From positions 5,464,501 through 5,528,500 of the forward strand of contig OY720097.1 in NCBI GenBank assembly GCA_963082875.1: a stretch of 64,000 nt of DNA, written 5' to 3'. The position numbers and the translations under genes are program-made. Below the pieces are notes generated by a model, which had not been told where the DNA came from, did no database searches, and saw only the letters and a list, made by a program, of their open reading frames with translations. The stretch is from Corella eumyota (taxonomy: Eukaryota > Chordata > Ascidiacea > Phlebobranchia > Corellidae). Positions 12,201 to 25,000 of the stretch are shown here, piece by piece (position 1 is the first letter of the stretch; the number at the start of each line of letters is the position of its first letter).

Positions 12201-15200
12201 GCATGAGTACATTGTTAAAGGCCTTGCTAGGTGAGTTATAAATAGTCGGCGCGTTTAAGGCATGTTCGGAAGAGTACATGTTCCCATTTTGCGGGGCACC
12301 TGAAGAGTGCCCAGTGGTGTAAGATTGTCTGTTTGGCATTATTTGGGGGGACAACATTCTTTGTTTATTGTAGGCTTCACTTTCTCTTGTTTGATCGTAA
12401 AAAACCGGAAACTAAAAAAACAATTATTTTAGTTCAAAATTGTTTTTTGTTTGGTTTCCTGAAAATGGCTTTTTGAGCAGCAAATTGGTATTTATTTTTT
12501 ATTTTTTTTGTATATATCTCTTTATCCTCAATGTGGGAAAGTCAAATGCGCGACTTAAACATAGAGTAACATCAGTTACTTCGACCCAGTCTCGAGTTGC
12601 CTGTGGTAGTTTGGGATATTATAGATTATAATTGCCCCGTAATTATGCTACTGATTAAGTGCTGGCTCAGCAGGAGTTCGTACCGTTTATAGGGCCTTAC
12701 TCAAGGGCGCTACAGCATGAGATCAGTGGGGATTGAACCCACGACCTCATATGTGGTGTAGCAAGGGTTCTTACCACTACACCACGTTGCCGGTCATTTT
12801 AAATTAATTTGGTAAATTCTATCTTGTAAAATACATTTCAATCACCAACAATTATTTTGACACTACACTTAATTAATTTTTATATGCCATTTAAAAATGA
12901 CTGTGTATATACACTTTGTTTGAAAAAAAATATTTAACCTACCTGGGTTGCTCCTTTTTGGCTGGTAGAAGAAGCTATTGAATGGCTGTGACTGCTTGAA
13001 TAATGGTGGTCACTTTTTATTGGATAACCCGCTTCTGTTAACAACAAAAACATGGTGAAATATATTCAATATTGACCCAACATTACAAATCATTAAAACT
13101 TATTTATAAATTTAATTGATTTTTGATTATTTTTAAAGGGTGAACTGCAGTATAACATAACAAGAATAAAGAAAAATGTTATTTTAAGGGATTTGTAATA
13201 ATTTCAAAGTGAAACTTTTAACTTTTTGAAAATTTTTTTTTAACTTTTTGATTTTTTTTTAACTTTTTTTTTTTTTTTTTAACTTTTAACTTTTTGAAAA
13301 AAACTTTTTGAAAAAACTTTTTGAAAATTTCAAAGTGAAACTCTGAGTTACAAAATAAACATATACCTGCGGATGCATCAACAGTATTAATATACTCTGT
13401 GTTGAAACTGGGAGAATTTATTAAACTGTTATTCCATCCAGAATCCCCTATAAAAACATTTAGAAAAGATAATAGAAAGCGGTACCAATAAAAATGCCAA
13501 TACAAATATTTAAAATCATTTTCTTGGAAACAATAAAAAAAGGGAAAACAACATGTCTATTGTCTTATAAAAGTTAATGTATTGACTTTAACAGCACACA
13601 CGCTAAATATGCCAAAAATTGCTATAAATCCACTATAAATCCACTGACACCTTATTAAACCATTTTTTGATATTCAAAAAATTTACCCTGCAGGGGATTT
13701 CCCATATCATCTACCCTGTATTCTCTCTGTAAGTTAAGGGGAACTTGTTTGAGGTCCCTGTCGTCTATTGGGCACAAACCTTGGCTTGTCTGTATAACAT
13801 AATAATACAAATAAAAAAAATGTTTTTTTATGATCAAAAATTTTTAAAAAGTGAATAGGCCAACTATTTTGTTCCCCGTGATTTACGCAGCTTTGTGTTT
13901 AATTGACACACTAAATATTTAAAAGTTGTTTCTAAATAAGTCAGTGATTTTTCACAAATGGTGCACTACTTTACAAAAAAAGATAATTACTTACATATAT
14001 TAATAAAAAAAAATTTAAAGAAATTAACTGTAAATTGCAAATTTTACAAAAATGAAACTTGTGCGGTATAAGTTGCACACAAATAAATATAGTTGTTATC
14101 ATACCCGAGACCGAGTTCTGGCTTCAGTTACCTCATCTTCATCACTGTCATTCACAAGAGGAAGTAAGTTGTTGTAGTTGCTATCAGGTTGAATTACACC
14201 TTAACAAGAAATACCAATTTAACGTCAACATTTGATGCACGTAAAGCAGAAATTTTGTTTATGTATTTCTGCATCCAATGTGCTTTATAACAAATAATTA
14301 AAAAAATAGGAGAAAAAATATTTTAAATATTGTCCAAAATAGATCTAGATTTGTTTATAATGAACATTTCTTTATTTTAAAAGAAAATTTTGCCAATTAA
14401 AATTAAAAAAATTAAAACAGGTAGTGATACTAATTTTAAACACGCACTAACTAAAATTCCCCACATACCGTTGGTATGTTGTGTTTAAAAATAGTAACAT
14501 TGCATCATAGTAACAATTCCATATCAGTGTATAAAACATAAATTAGTGTGTATACGACGCACAGGTAGAACTGTGTCTTTAAATAGAATTCGAGTGATTG
14601 TTTATTTAATACTTAATTTTAATTTTATAATAACCTAGTCAGAGTGTCCTTATATGTCATTATATCAATACAATAAACAATTTAAATGTTTCCCTTACAA
14701 ACAGAATTATCATACTATATTTACCTTAAACCTATTAACAAATTGGCGCACTTAAAATATACATAACATTAAATTTAATACCTATAAAATTTGCATATTA
14801 TAAAAAATGCAAATTGCATCCTTATTGGGAAATTGGCTAGCAAACCTATTTTAATGGTGAAATAATAAAGAAAGCATTTTATATCAAAAATGCGAAAAAA
14901 ATTTATCAAAATTAAAACTTGTTAAAAATAAATATGTACAATATGTTGTTTAAAAATATTAACAAAGTAAATTCTACAATTAAATTACCTGGTGGCAAGG
15001 GTGGAGGGCAGTCCGGCATGCTATCCAATCTCTGTTGCCTGCGCCCGGTAATAAACCTCATCGGGTGCTTTTGAGGTTGGCTTAATATGACATCATCATT
15101 ATCTGTCATGACATCATCAAGTCGGCTTTCGTGAGTAAAAACGCTGTCTGTTGATTGTCTTCTTTCATCGAGCTAGAAATTTTTTATTAGATCATCAATT

Positions 15201-18200
15201 ATTTTTACGATAATGCCCTATGAAATATGTATTCGAAAGGTCAAGGAATTTATGAAAAAATGTCACGGAACCTAATTTATGCACCTTATGTAACACCTGT
15301 TTATTGTGTAAACAAACAAGTTGCAAGACCTGTACAAAATATGCAGATTAATAAAAAATTTCAGGAATTTTTGGTAATGTCAGTGACCTAAAACAGTTTA
15401 AGTAAAAAGTGTAATAAACAGATTAATGGTATATAACATAAAAAAATGGTTTTTAAATATTTTAAACATAACTTAGATATCTATTGCAAAAATTACTGAA
15501 ATACCTTTCTGACCAATACCAAAGCCATAAAACAATAAAATGTTATTGCATTAATAAAAAACAATTAAAAAAATGTCAAGATATAGTACAACTATAAATT
15601 ACATGATTTTGTGTACAAAGCCCTTTATATATTTGTTTATTTACCTTGGCACTGTGTGCAGAATGGTCTAATGTTAAATGATTTGGTTCTTCAGATGATG
15701 CAGTTTTACAATCAGCTAATAATAAATAGTCTGAACCGCTGTCATCCTAAAAAAAAAATAATTTCATTTATTTTAAGGTTTTTATATTTTACACATTCGC
15801 TACAAAAATAAATTTCAAAAAAAAAAAAATTTTTTCTTTAAAATTAATTTTTTTACATTCTATTTATTTGTTTAAATTATTTACAAATACATTGAAAATG
15901 GTATGGCTAAATATAATACTAAGTGACAAGACTTATAACCCAACATTGTCAATTTAATCCGAAATGACGCGGAATTTAGCTTATTTATTGTCACGGAGTG
16001 ATAGAATACATGCAGATAATAAAAACTTTTATCGTACCGATAACAAAGGATTAACAGCATAACTGTAACCATCTCTCTCTGTCACAAGTTTGCGGGGAAC
16101 CGACGGCGTACCTTTGCAATAAAAAAAATTGAATCAATTAAAATTGATTCCATTGAAAAAAGCGAAAGTAATACTAACAATAATGTTGTAAAACTTTTTT
16201 CTAGAAAACAAAATCAAAAAAGTAGTAAACAGATTATTGTATGTGGAAAGTTTTAAAAACTTTCTATGGTAAAAAAAAGTTAGTGATAAAATATAATAAA
16301 ATTTTCTTTGGCACAATGTTAGCCTATTTTATATTAAATTTATATATTATAAATTTTTAAATTTTATTTATTTTTTACCTGCTGCTGAGACATGACCTGA
16401 CCCAGTAGACGTTCTGGGTTCTTCGTTTAAAACTCCATTATTTTCGTGGTGGGTTAAATTTGGATCAGCAGTCCCATTACCCTTGTGAATTAGTACAGAT
16501 CGAATTGACATCGTGTTTCTGGGTCGGGGTAAGGGAGCGGGTGCCCCAGCTTCATCTGGGCTTCTACAAAATTACAAAAAAAAAAAAAATTTCATCAGTA
16601 TCAAAATTTTATTATAAAACAAAATAAACATTTTAAAAATTAAAACCAACCCGTTTTCGTCTTGTAAAGGAGATAGTGATCCATTATGTGGATATTTGTC
16701 TCTCTGTGCAACTGTTTGATCTGGTTTAAAGGTTTGCTGTTGCGATCCTAAATCAGTCTGATTTTCGGGCGAGTCTAAATATAATAAATTGTTAACATTA
16801 AAATAACATGTATCACCACTACGCATATTTTCAATCCACTATGTATATTTACTTGGCAATAAAAATATTCCGAAGTGCAGTAGCACCTACTATATTTACA
16901 AAGAAACTACATTAAATTTTGTAAACAAGCAGCCATGACCAAACAGTAACCTATCAGTGATGATTAATTAGTCTATTTGTGTAGTATTTTACCATGATTG
17001 AACCCGCATAAATCACACAGGTATCGCACCCAAGATGCCATCTCGAGACTGCTTTCGGCAACCAGATAATAAATCCTTGTTTTTGTAACAATGTCAAACA
17101 CATATTGGTGAGAAGGATCCTTTTTCTCATATTTGATAGGAACATTTGCATCAATCTAATATTAAAAACAATTTTAATAATTTTTCAAAAACAATTTAAT
17201 TAAAAAGGTCATAAATTAGTATTCAATATAGTGATTTTTTCTACCGGCAATATTAAAAACAAAACCATTTTTTTATTGTTAAGTATATAGCCAAGGACTC
17301 AAGTTAATTAAATAGCCTTGAATTCTAGTTAAAATGTAACTACAGCAAAATATTGTTATCAAATACAAATAAATTAAAAACTATAACAAACTTTAACATA
17401 ATTTTTTGTTTGCTAAAATATGAACAAGAAATTATTGTTTACCCACAGGGTGAACTTACCTGTAAACATTCGTTTAAACTTATTGCTTTGATTGGTTTTT
17501 TTGAACCTTGATGTCTGAAATACTCCAGTACGTTCGAATCCCCGGAAAGGCGACCAGATCTTAAAACAAACCAGCGCTTTTTCCAAGCCTGAAAAAATTA
17601 AATGAAAAAAAAATAGTATGTAAATAGAAACATTGAATTTTAAATTTTATTTACACTAAAATAAAAATTTAAATATTTTTAGTTATTTAATTTGATTCGT
17701 ATAAATATTTATATATAAATATATATATAAAATTTACATTAATAAAAATTAGGACAATTTTTAATCTGCATTAGTAAAAAAACTACTATTATAATTTGCT
17801 AAAATGTGTATCAGATATTTATTCAATAAATAACACAAAAAAACATGCAGTAACTAAAACTAATTCTTAAACTTAACATTTAAGCCAACGTTTATGTCAG
17901 TATATTCATCATTTTAAATGTTGCATTTGATAATTGATTAACATTAATTTGTAAGAACTGTTAAAATAATAACCGGCAGCGTGGTATAGTGGTAAGAACT
18001 CTTGCTACACCGTGGGTTCAATCCCCAATGATCTCATGCTGTAGCGCCCTTGAGTAAGGTGCTATAAATGGTATGAACTCCTGCTGAGCCAGCACTTAAT
18101 CAGCAGCATAATTACCGGGCAATTATAGTCTCTATAATATCCCAAACTGGCACAGGCAACTCGAGACTGGGTCGGACTAACTTATGTTACTCTATGTTTA

Positions 18201-18400
18201 AGTCGCGCATTCGACTTTCCCACATCGAGGATAAAGATATATAAAAAAAAATAAAAAAATAAAAAAATTTTAATTAAAGATTAAATACAAACAGACCAAA
18301 GATTAAATAAAAAAAAACAAATACTTACATTTCTTCTTAATTTTCGTTCAGGGGGTGACTTTCTAAGCCACCCTGACAGCATAACACCTCCACTACTCAT
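9280..18400 (-). CDS. GAB: GAB-family (GRB2-associated binder) docking protein, complete, 18 exons, 1,101 aa
   Basis: GAB proteins are membrane-recruited scaffolds that are phosphorylated downstream of receptor tyrosine kinases and bind GRB2, PI3K and SHP2. Exons: 18329-18400, 17460-17588, 16993-17155, 16651-16774, 16379-16563, 16038-16111, 15645-15746, 14989-15172, 14105-14199, 13687-13789, 13367-13447, 12943-13034, 11640-12411, 11283-11483, 10877-11048, 10141-10591, 9797-9963, 9280-9418 (3,306 nt). The first three exons encode the N-terminal PH domain (residues 1-121; [46 protein letters not shown]), almost identical in pattern to GAB1. The rest is low-complexity, Ser/Pro/Asn-rich and probably disordered. 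It has SH3-ligand motifs PPPRPPK (about residue 605), PPERPPK and VPDRPPKP, and a YINT that could bind GRB2 SH2. The last two exons carry tandem SHP2-type sites, KYIELLDL and VEYIVID. At 1,101 aa it is longer than human GAB1 (about 694). GAB1 versus GAB2 cannot be decided; it is probably the single pre-duplication gene. Confidence 0.9.
12508..12794 (-). mobile_element. tRNA-derived SINE copy 5
   Basis: Full-length minus-strand copy in the GAB intron between exons 12 and 13, with both head boxes and the tail. Confidence 0.92.
13211..13330. repeat. T-rich AACTTTTTGA tandem array in GAB intron 11
   Basis: Irregular repeats of AACTTTTTGAAAA and long T runs over about 120 bp, of the low-complexity slippage type. 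Confidence 0.8.
17973..18246 (+). mobile_element. tRNA-derived SINE copy 6, short head
   Basis: Copy in GAB intron 1, antisense to the gene. The head lacks about 12 bases between TTGCTACACC and GTGGGTTCAATCCCC that other copies have. The tail is an A-rich AAAAAAATAAAAAAAT run. Confidence 0.92.
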
Positions 18401-19067
18401 TATTTTCTTTTCGTAGCTTAATTAATTAAGTTGAATTAAAACTAAATTGCGATTTCACAAATCAGAAGCAGGTAACAATAAAACAAGCACCCGACAATCG
18501 CAATAAACAATCCTCATTTGTCATATTGCCTAAACAAACGAAAAATTATTAACAATTGATCCTAACATAAACACTGTCTGATTGTCAACAGACGATTGTT
18601 ATTCAGTCTGAGCCAAACTAACTTGTTTGTTTGGACAAATTTGCGGACTTGCGATTAAAGCGGAGTAAACAAAAGTGTTGTCACCAAAATAGTAAATCGA
18701 CAATACACTAATTTATCCTTAAATTATTGTTTTCTATAAATTTTTGACAACCCTGGTCGTCATGGCGACTGTTTTACGCTTGTTTAATTAAACTGAGTTG
18801 TAGTAAAGTTTTACTTTTAACGTGGTTGGGTTGGGCCTTGCCTGAATAATATCCCATTTATATTCAGTGAAATTTAATTGTAAGTATTGCTATTTTAATA
18901 TTTCAGTAATAAGCTATCTTTATATCGGTCAGTTTAAGTACCACAAGGCACAATGTATCTAACATAGCGAAGTAGTAGCGATTCTTAACATTATTTAAAT
19001 AGGCAATAGTTATTTTAATGAACCAACTTATTTTCGTTATGTTTTTAAATTGACAGAACATTTCCAA
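18401..19067. promoter_or_regulatory. Shared head-to-head promoter region of GAB and the SAXO5-like gene
   Basis: The 667 bp between the two start codons must hold both 5' ends, unless upstream exons exist. ACAATCG-type and TTGTTT motifs occur around 18.5-18.65 kb. No convincing TATA box pair was seen. Confidence 0.45.
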
Positions 19068-22000
19068 ATGGCTGCATTAAACCTTATTCCGGCTAGTCTT
19101 GAGGGGCAGGAATTTTTGGCATCCTCACATTACAAGTTATCTCACGACGAACGTTTCATTCCCGCTTCTTTAAAAAGCACAATGCAAAAACATTATGTCC
19201 CACCTAGAAATAAGCTTAAGCCAGAACCAGCATTACCACCCAAGCCTTCTAGTTTTATGCACCAGGATGCTGATAAAATTAACATGAAAATATCAGAGAC
19301 AGGCCAGGCCTTTCCAGCAAAACATTCAATCCACGACGACCCTCGAGATAAATACTCAGCTTTGTACAAAACTAATTTTAAAATGGATTCCGATAATAGA
19401 TTGGATTTGTTTACTACAACTCATGAGCGTTATTATAAACCAAATGCGATCACAGGAACGCCCTGGAACCCGAGTCTGTCTAGAATTTGGACAAAGAGTT
19501 CTATACCACAGGGAGATAAGGAAAAAGCTGACGACCCAGTCTCTAATTATCGGTACCTCATTAGACATGATTTAGTCCATATTTAAAACACGCTTTTCAA
19601 GTTGTAATATTATATTTACTTCTCTAAAACTATAATTAATGGTCAACTTGTGGTATTTTGACTTAAATTATATGCATGAATAGAAAATATATTTTGAATC
19701 TATTTATATTTTAGCGGAAGCTATCTTGGCCATGACACATCTCAGAATAAAGTTCAAAGAAACTTATCAACAAATGTTGCAACCAGGTCAACCATAACGG
19801 GAAATGGTAGAAGATTGTTTGACACAACTCATTGTGATACTTACAAGGGAAACTGGGGTGCACCACCTGCACCAGTTAAAAAAGTAGGTAAATCTTTATA
19901 TTGTAGCGAACTTTGTGCGCTTTTTGACGCTAACACCTCCTCGGGGGCTCTAACTTACCTTGTGGCTCTGATTTACCTTATCTATGAGCCACTTTTCTTA
20001 TCGTTTTTGTAAAGTGTTGGTACTTTTAGTGTATGCTTTTGATCTGATAGTTTAGTATAATCTTTTAGTTAAATTTGGAATAGGGATATTATATTATATT
20101 GCGTTATTGTATATATGTATTGTGTTTAACCTTGATTCTATTTGAATAAGGACAATTAAGTTAATACAACTGTGATTACATAATAAAATTGAGTGATTTT
20201 ATAACAAAACCCGTTACAATGGAGGTCCTGCCGAGATCTCAAGAAAATGTGTTGGACGATTCGGAAATTTCTTTTAAATTGCACGAAGAAATAGAAAATT
20301 TGCTTCAGGAAAAGACTAATGAAATACACAAAAAAATAATAGAAGAAGTTAATGTACAATTAAAAAAACAAATGGGAGAATTTCATGCTAAAATGCATAA
20401 TAGAGTTGAAGAGGTGGTATCTGATTTAATAACGAGATACAAAAACATAGAAACAAAGGTTAAAGTCTTCATTAAAGAAAACAACGAAACAATGAAGCAG
20501 TTACAAGAAGTTATACTTCAACAAAAAGAAAAAGATCAAGACCTGCAAGGTATTTTAAATGAGGCAACAATTGACGCAGAAAAAACAGCCAACAATATGT
20601 TGCAAAGCGCCAAGATAGAGATTACAGAAGCACTAAATTTAAAAGAAACGTTGTCGCTGCCTGTTAGCAAATTGGCGGAAGGTTGTTCGCCACGTTTTGA
20701 CACTGTGACAGTAGACTCATTTGATGGGCAGTCGTCGTGGGAGGATTTCATCGCTAGGTTTGAATTAGCGGCTGAATTTAACCGTTGGTCAGAAAGTTCA
20801 AAAGGTGTTAGATTGGCCCTACATCTAAGAAGTTCAGCGTCGAGTGTTGTAACCAGCCTACGCCCCGAAGAAAGAAAAAACTTTTCAATTGTTCGTGCGA
20901 AGTTAGACCAAAAGTTTGGGAAAAAGCTTATTGACCCGGTATCTCTGTTGCATACAAGAGTTCGTGGAAAAAATGAAAAATTAGTGGATTTAGCGGAAGA
21001 ACTCAATAACATTGTAAAACAATGCCCCATTTACGACTGCGTAGACAAAGAGCAGCTAGACTTGTTAAAAGCAAATTGCTTCACCAATGCCCTTAAAAGC
21101 ATTTGGGAACTTTAATCGACAATAAAAATGTATAGTCCCATTTCAATGGACGAAGCTTTAAAAGTAGCTTTACGACTGGAAATTGAAGGAACGACCAGAT
21201 ACAATAAAGAGCGACCGATTCGAGCAATAAATTCTGAGCAGGAAGATGACGTAAGCCTTACTCGCGAAATAATGTCTATGCGCCAAGCCATTAACGAATT
21301 AACGGACACCTTATGCAAAAGGCCAAGTAACGTTTATGAACGACCCCAAAGTGGAAGACGAGCGCGAAATGGCAGCTTTGGCCGACAGGGAAACGGCCAG
21401 TAGTCGAGTTTAAGGGATGGCACTCGACTTTAAATAAGAACATCCCAACTGTAAATATTAGTGCGACAACTAACAGTCGCCAAAATGGACTTTATTGTAA
21501 TATTTTTATGCTCGTGGATACCGGCGCTGACGCCACGGTATTAAGCTTTAAAGCCTTTAAAGCAGCCAAACTGTCGCTTGAGCCTTCACACTTCGTTTTA
21601 AATGGAATAGGCAATGAAAAATTACCAGTGCAAGGAAGTTGTACTATCAAGTGTAGATCTAATGCCATATATTATGACCACAACGTGTTAGTGTCGGATA
21701 TATTAGAAGAAGGAATCATTGGACTGGACTTTTTACAAAAATATCGCTTCAACATTAACCTTACATCGACCTTTCTTCAAAATGACCTTGAAAAAGTAAA
21801 ACTTCAAGTGGTAACAAGAAACAAGCCATACCCAAAAGTGATCGAAATAGAAAACGAAGGCGTGTTTACCGATGACGACGATACCCAAAACATGATAAAA
21901 AGAGCCGTAAAATTTGTAGATTCGGATCAATGTAAAAAAGTAAAACACTTAATTGAAAGTTTTGTAAGGCATGCTAAAGGAAAACTTCCTACCAATTCTA

Positions 22001-25000
22001 CCTTTCACCGTATTAATACCGGTAACACAGCAGCAATAAAACAAAGGCCGCGAAGGTTGCCGCAATCCAAGCAAGTAGAAGCTGACAAGCTTGTAAAAAA
22101 AATGCTAGAAGATGGAATAATTTCTCCGTCTTTTAGTCCTTGGTGCTCACCAGTGGTATTGGTGAAGAAAAAAGATGGCACAACTCGGTTCTGTGTGGAT
22201 TACCGCCAGTTAAACAATATAACTAAAAAGGATTCCTATCCCTTGCCAAGAATAGATTCTTTATTAGATGCAGTCAGTGGGTCAAAATGGTTTGCCACGC
22301 TTGACTTGAAGTGCGGTTATTGGCAGGTGCTGGTTGACCCAGTTGACAAAGAAAAAACAGCCTTCTCAACTGGAAATGGATTATATCATTTTAACGTAAT
22401 GCCATTTGGACTTTGTGGTAGTACAAGTACGTTTGAGAGATTGATGGAACAAGTGTTGCAAGGTATACCATCCTCTGTTTGTCTCGTATACTTGGATGAT
22501 ATATTAATTCACGCTAAAACGTTTAACCAACTTTATGAAAACCTGGAAGTAGTTTTTAAACGTCTAATGAACGCTAACCTCATGCTAAATTCAGCAAAGT
22601 GTAACTTATTTTGCAATAAAGTAGAATACCTGGGACACGTCATTTCGGCCAGTGGAATATCAACATCACCAGAAAAAGTAAAAGCTGTTAAGGAATGGCC
22701 ACAACCAACCAGCCTTAAGCAATTGCAGAGCTTCCTGGGATTAGCATCCTACTATAGAAAATTTATACAAAATTTTGCGGATTTAGCTCAACCGTTGTAT
22801 GGTCTTTTGGAAAAAGATAAAAAGTTTGTTTGGACGCGGGATTGCACAAATTCTTTCAAAAACTTAAAGCTTGGACTTATCACAGCACCAGTTTTAAGCT
22901 TTGCAACCCCTAACGGTCAGTTTATAATTGACGCTGACGCTAGTGACAGCGCCATAGGAACTGTGTTGAGCCAACGCAACGAAACCGGTAACGAGTGTGT
23001 TATTGAATATTATGCAAAAGCCTTTTCAAGACAAGAAAGAAACTACTGCACAACCCGGAAAGAGCTTTTGGCAATTGTTAGGGCCGTAGAACATTTTCAT
23101 TTTTATATTTACGGTCGAACAGTGCACATAAGGAGTGACCATGGTTCCCTAAAATGGCTTTTGAATTTTAAAAATCCAGATGGTCAAATGGCTCGCTGGC
23201 TTGAAAGGCTGGAGCAATACGACATAAAAATCTTTCATCGTCCTGGTATGCAACATAATAATGCAGATGCATTGTCGCGCAGACCGTGCATAGCTGATAA
23301 CTGCAACTACTGTAATCGAGCAGAAAGTAAATTTTTACCAATTGATACTTGTGTTTATTCGTGTATCTCAAACACCGTTTCCGACACTGATCTGCGTGAG
23401 GCTCAGCTAGGCGACCCTGACATAAAATGTATTCTGCTGTGGAAGGAAGCCAGCGATGTTCGACCCGACTGGTGCCAAGTGTCACCCTTAAGCCAAACAG
23501 CTAAATCATATTACCATCAATGGGCTTCGCTTGTCGTAAAAAACGATATATTGTATCGGGCATGGGAAAACTCCAGTGGTACAGAAACAACAATGCAGCT
23601 AATTGTGCCCAAGTGCCACCAACAACTTATTTTGGGTTTAATGCACGGAAATGCAAGCTCCGGACATTTTGGTATCAAAAAAACAAAAGAACGATTGCGG
23701 AGAAAATTTCATTGGAATAATAGCCAGACGGATGTTGCAGCTCATTGCAAAACCTGTTACAAGTGTGCTTCAAGAAAAGGACCTTTGAATAAACAAAAAG
23801 AGCCAATGAAATTACACCAGGTGGGCTATCCATTAGAAAGAGTAGCCATTGACGTATTGGGGCCATTACCGACATCTTATTTGGGTAATCGATACATTCT
23901 TGTGGTAATGGATTATTTCACAAAGTGGCCAGAAGCATACCCGATGCCGAACCAAGAAACTGCTACGGTGGCTAAACTACTTATAGAGCAATTCTTTCTA
24001 CGGTTCGGAGTGCCTTGCGAAATTATAAGCGATCAAGGTTCCAACTTCGAGTCCCACCTGTTTAAAGAAATGATGAAAGCTTTTGACATTGTAAAGACCA
24101 GAACTACACCATATTGGCCGCAAGCAGACGGAATGGTCGAACGATTTAATCGAACTTTGGAGGCTCAGTTAGCAATGTCCGTAGAAAAAGGCCAACGCGA
24201 TTGGGATCAACAATTGCTATATATATTAATGGCATATCGTACAGCAGTACATGAAAGTACAGAGCATACCCCCGCCAAACTAATGTTTGGCAGGGAAATA
24301 AATTTACCTACAGACTTTATATTCGGTCGACCGGAAATCACTAAATATTCAGCGTGGGAATTTGCCAAGAAAGCTCAAATCAACATTGATGAAGCTCACG
24401 AATTTGCTCGAACAAAACTACATTTATCCGGCCAAAAAATGAAGAAGTATTACGATCGTTCAACTGCGACAAAGTTACTAAACGAACAGGAACCTGTATG
24501 GCTGCATTGCCCCCAAAGAAAAAAGGGTCTATCCCCAAAACTGTCGTCGCCGTGGCAAGGTCCATTTAAGATAATTAAGCGTATTAACGACGTGGTGTAC
24601 CGGATCAGACGTTCACCAAAACATCAATCAAAAGTCGTGAATCGAAACCGGTTATGGCGTTATAGTTTAAAGTTGCCAACCAACTGGTATCGAAACAATA
24701 ATGGTCAAAGCAATACACCGGTACAAACTATTATTCCACAAATTGAAAACACAGACATCCTAGCTGATGGTATTAAATTACCAACCTCGCGCAGAGGCCG
24801 CAACATTAATATACCACATCGTTATCGTTAAAAACCTACCGTACTTTCCTTTATAAATATATATTTAATATTGTTATCGTATTTACTTCATTGTTATTAT
24901 TATCGTTGTATATATCATTATTTCTCTTCGTTAAATGATAGTTGTTTCGTCTTTATAAAGTTCGCATTTTGATTATCGTTTTATTATTTGTATTATGTGG

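Noticed and set aside
16954-17154. 66-codon minus-strand frame starting MMQMFLSN
   Set aside because: Shadow of GAB exon 3; the PH-domain frame reads [19 protein letters not shown].
20135-20150. A spliced-leader RNA gene inside the LTR
   Set aside because: The leader is followed by GACAATTAAG and not by a GT donor and an Sm-site stem, so it cannot be a leader-RNA gene.
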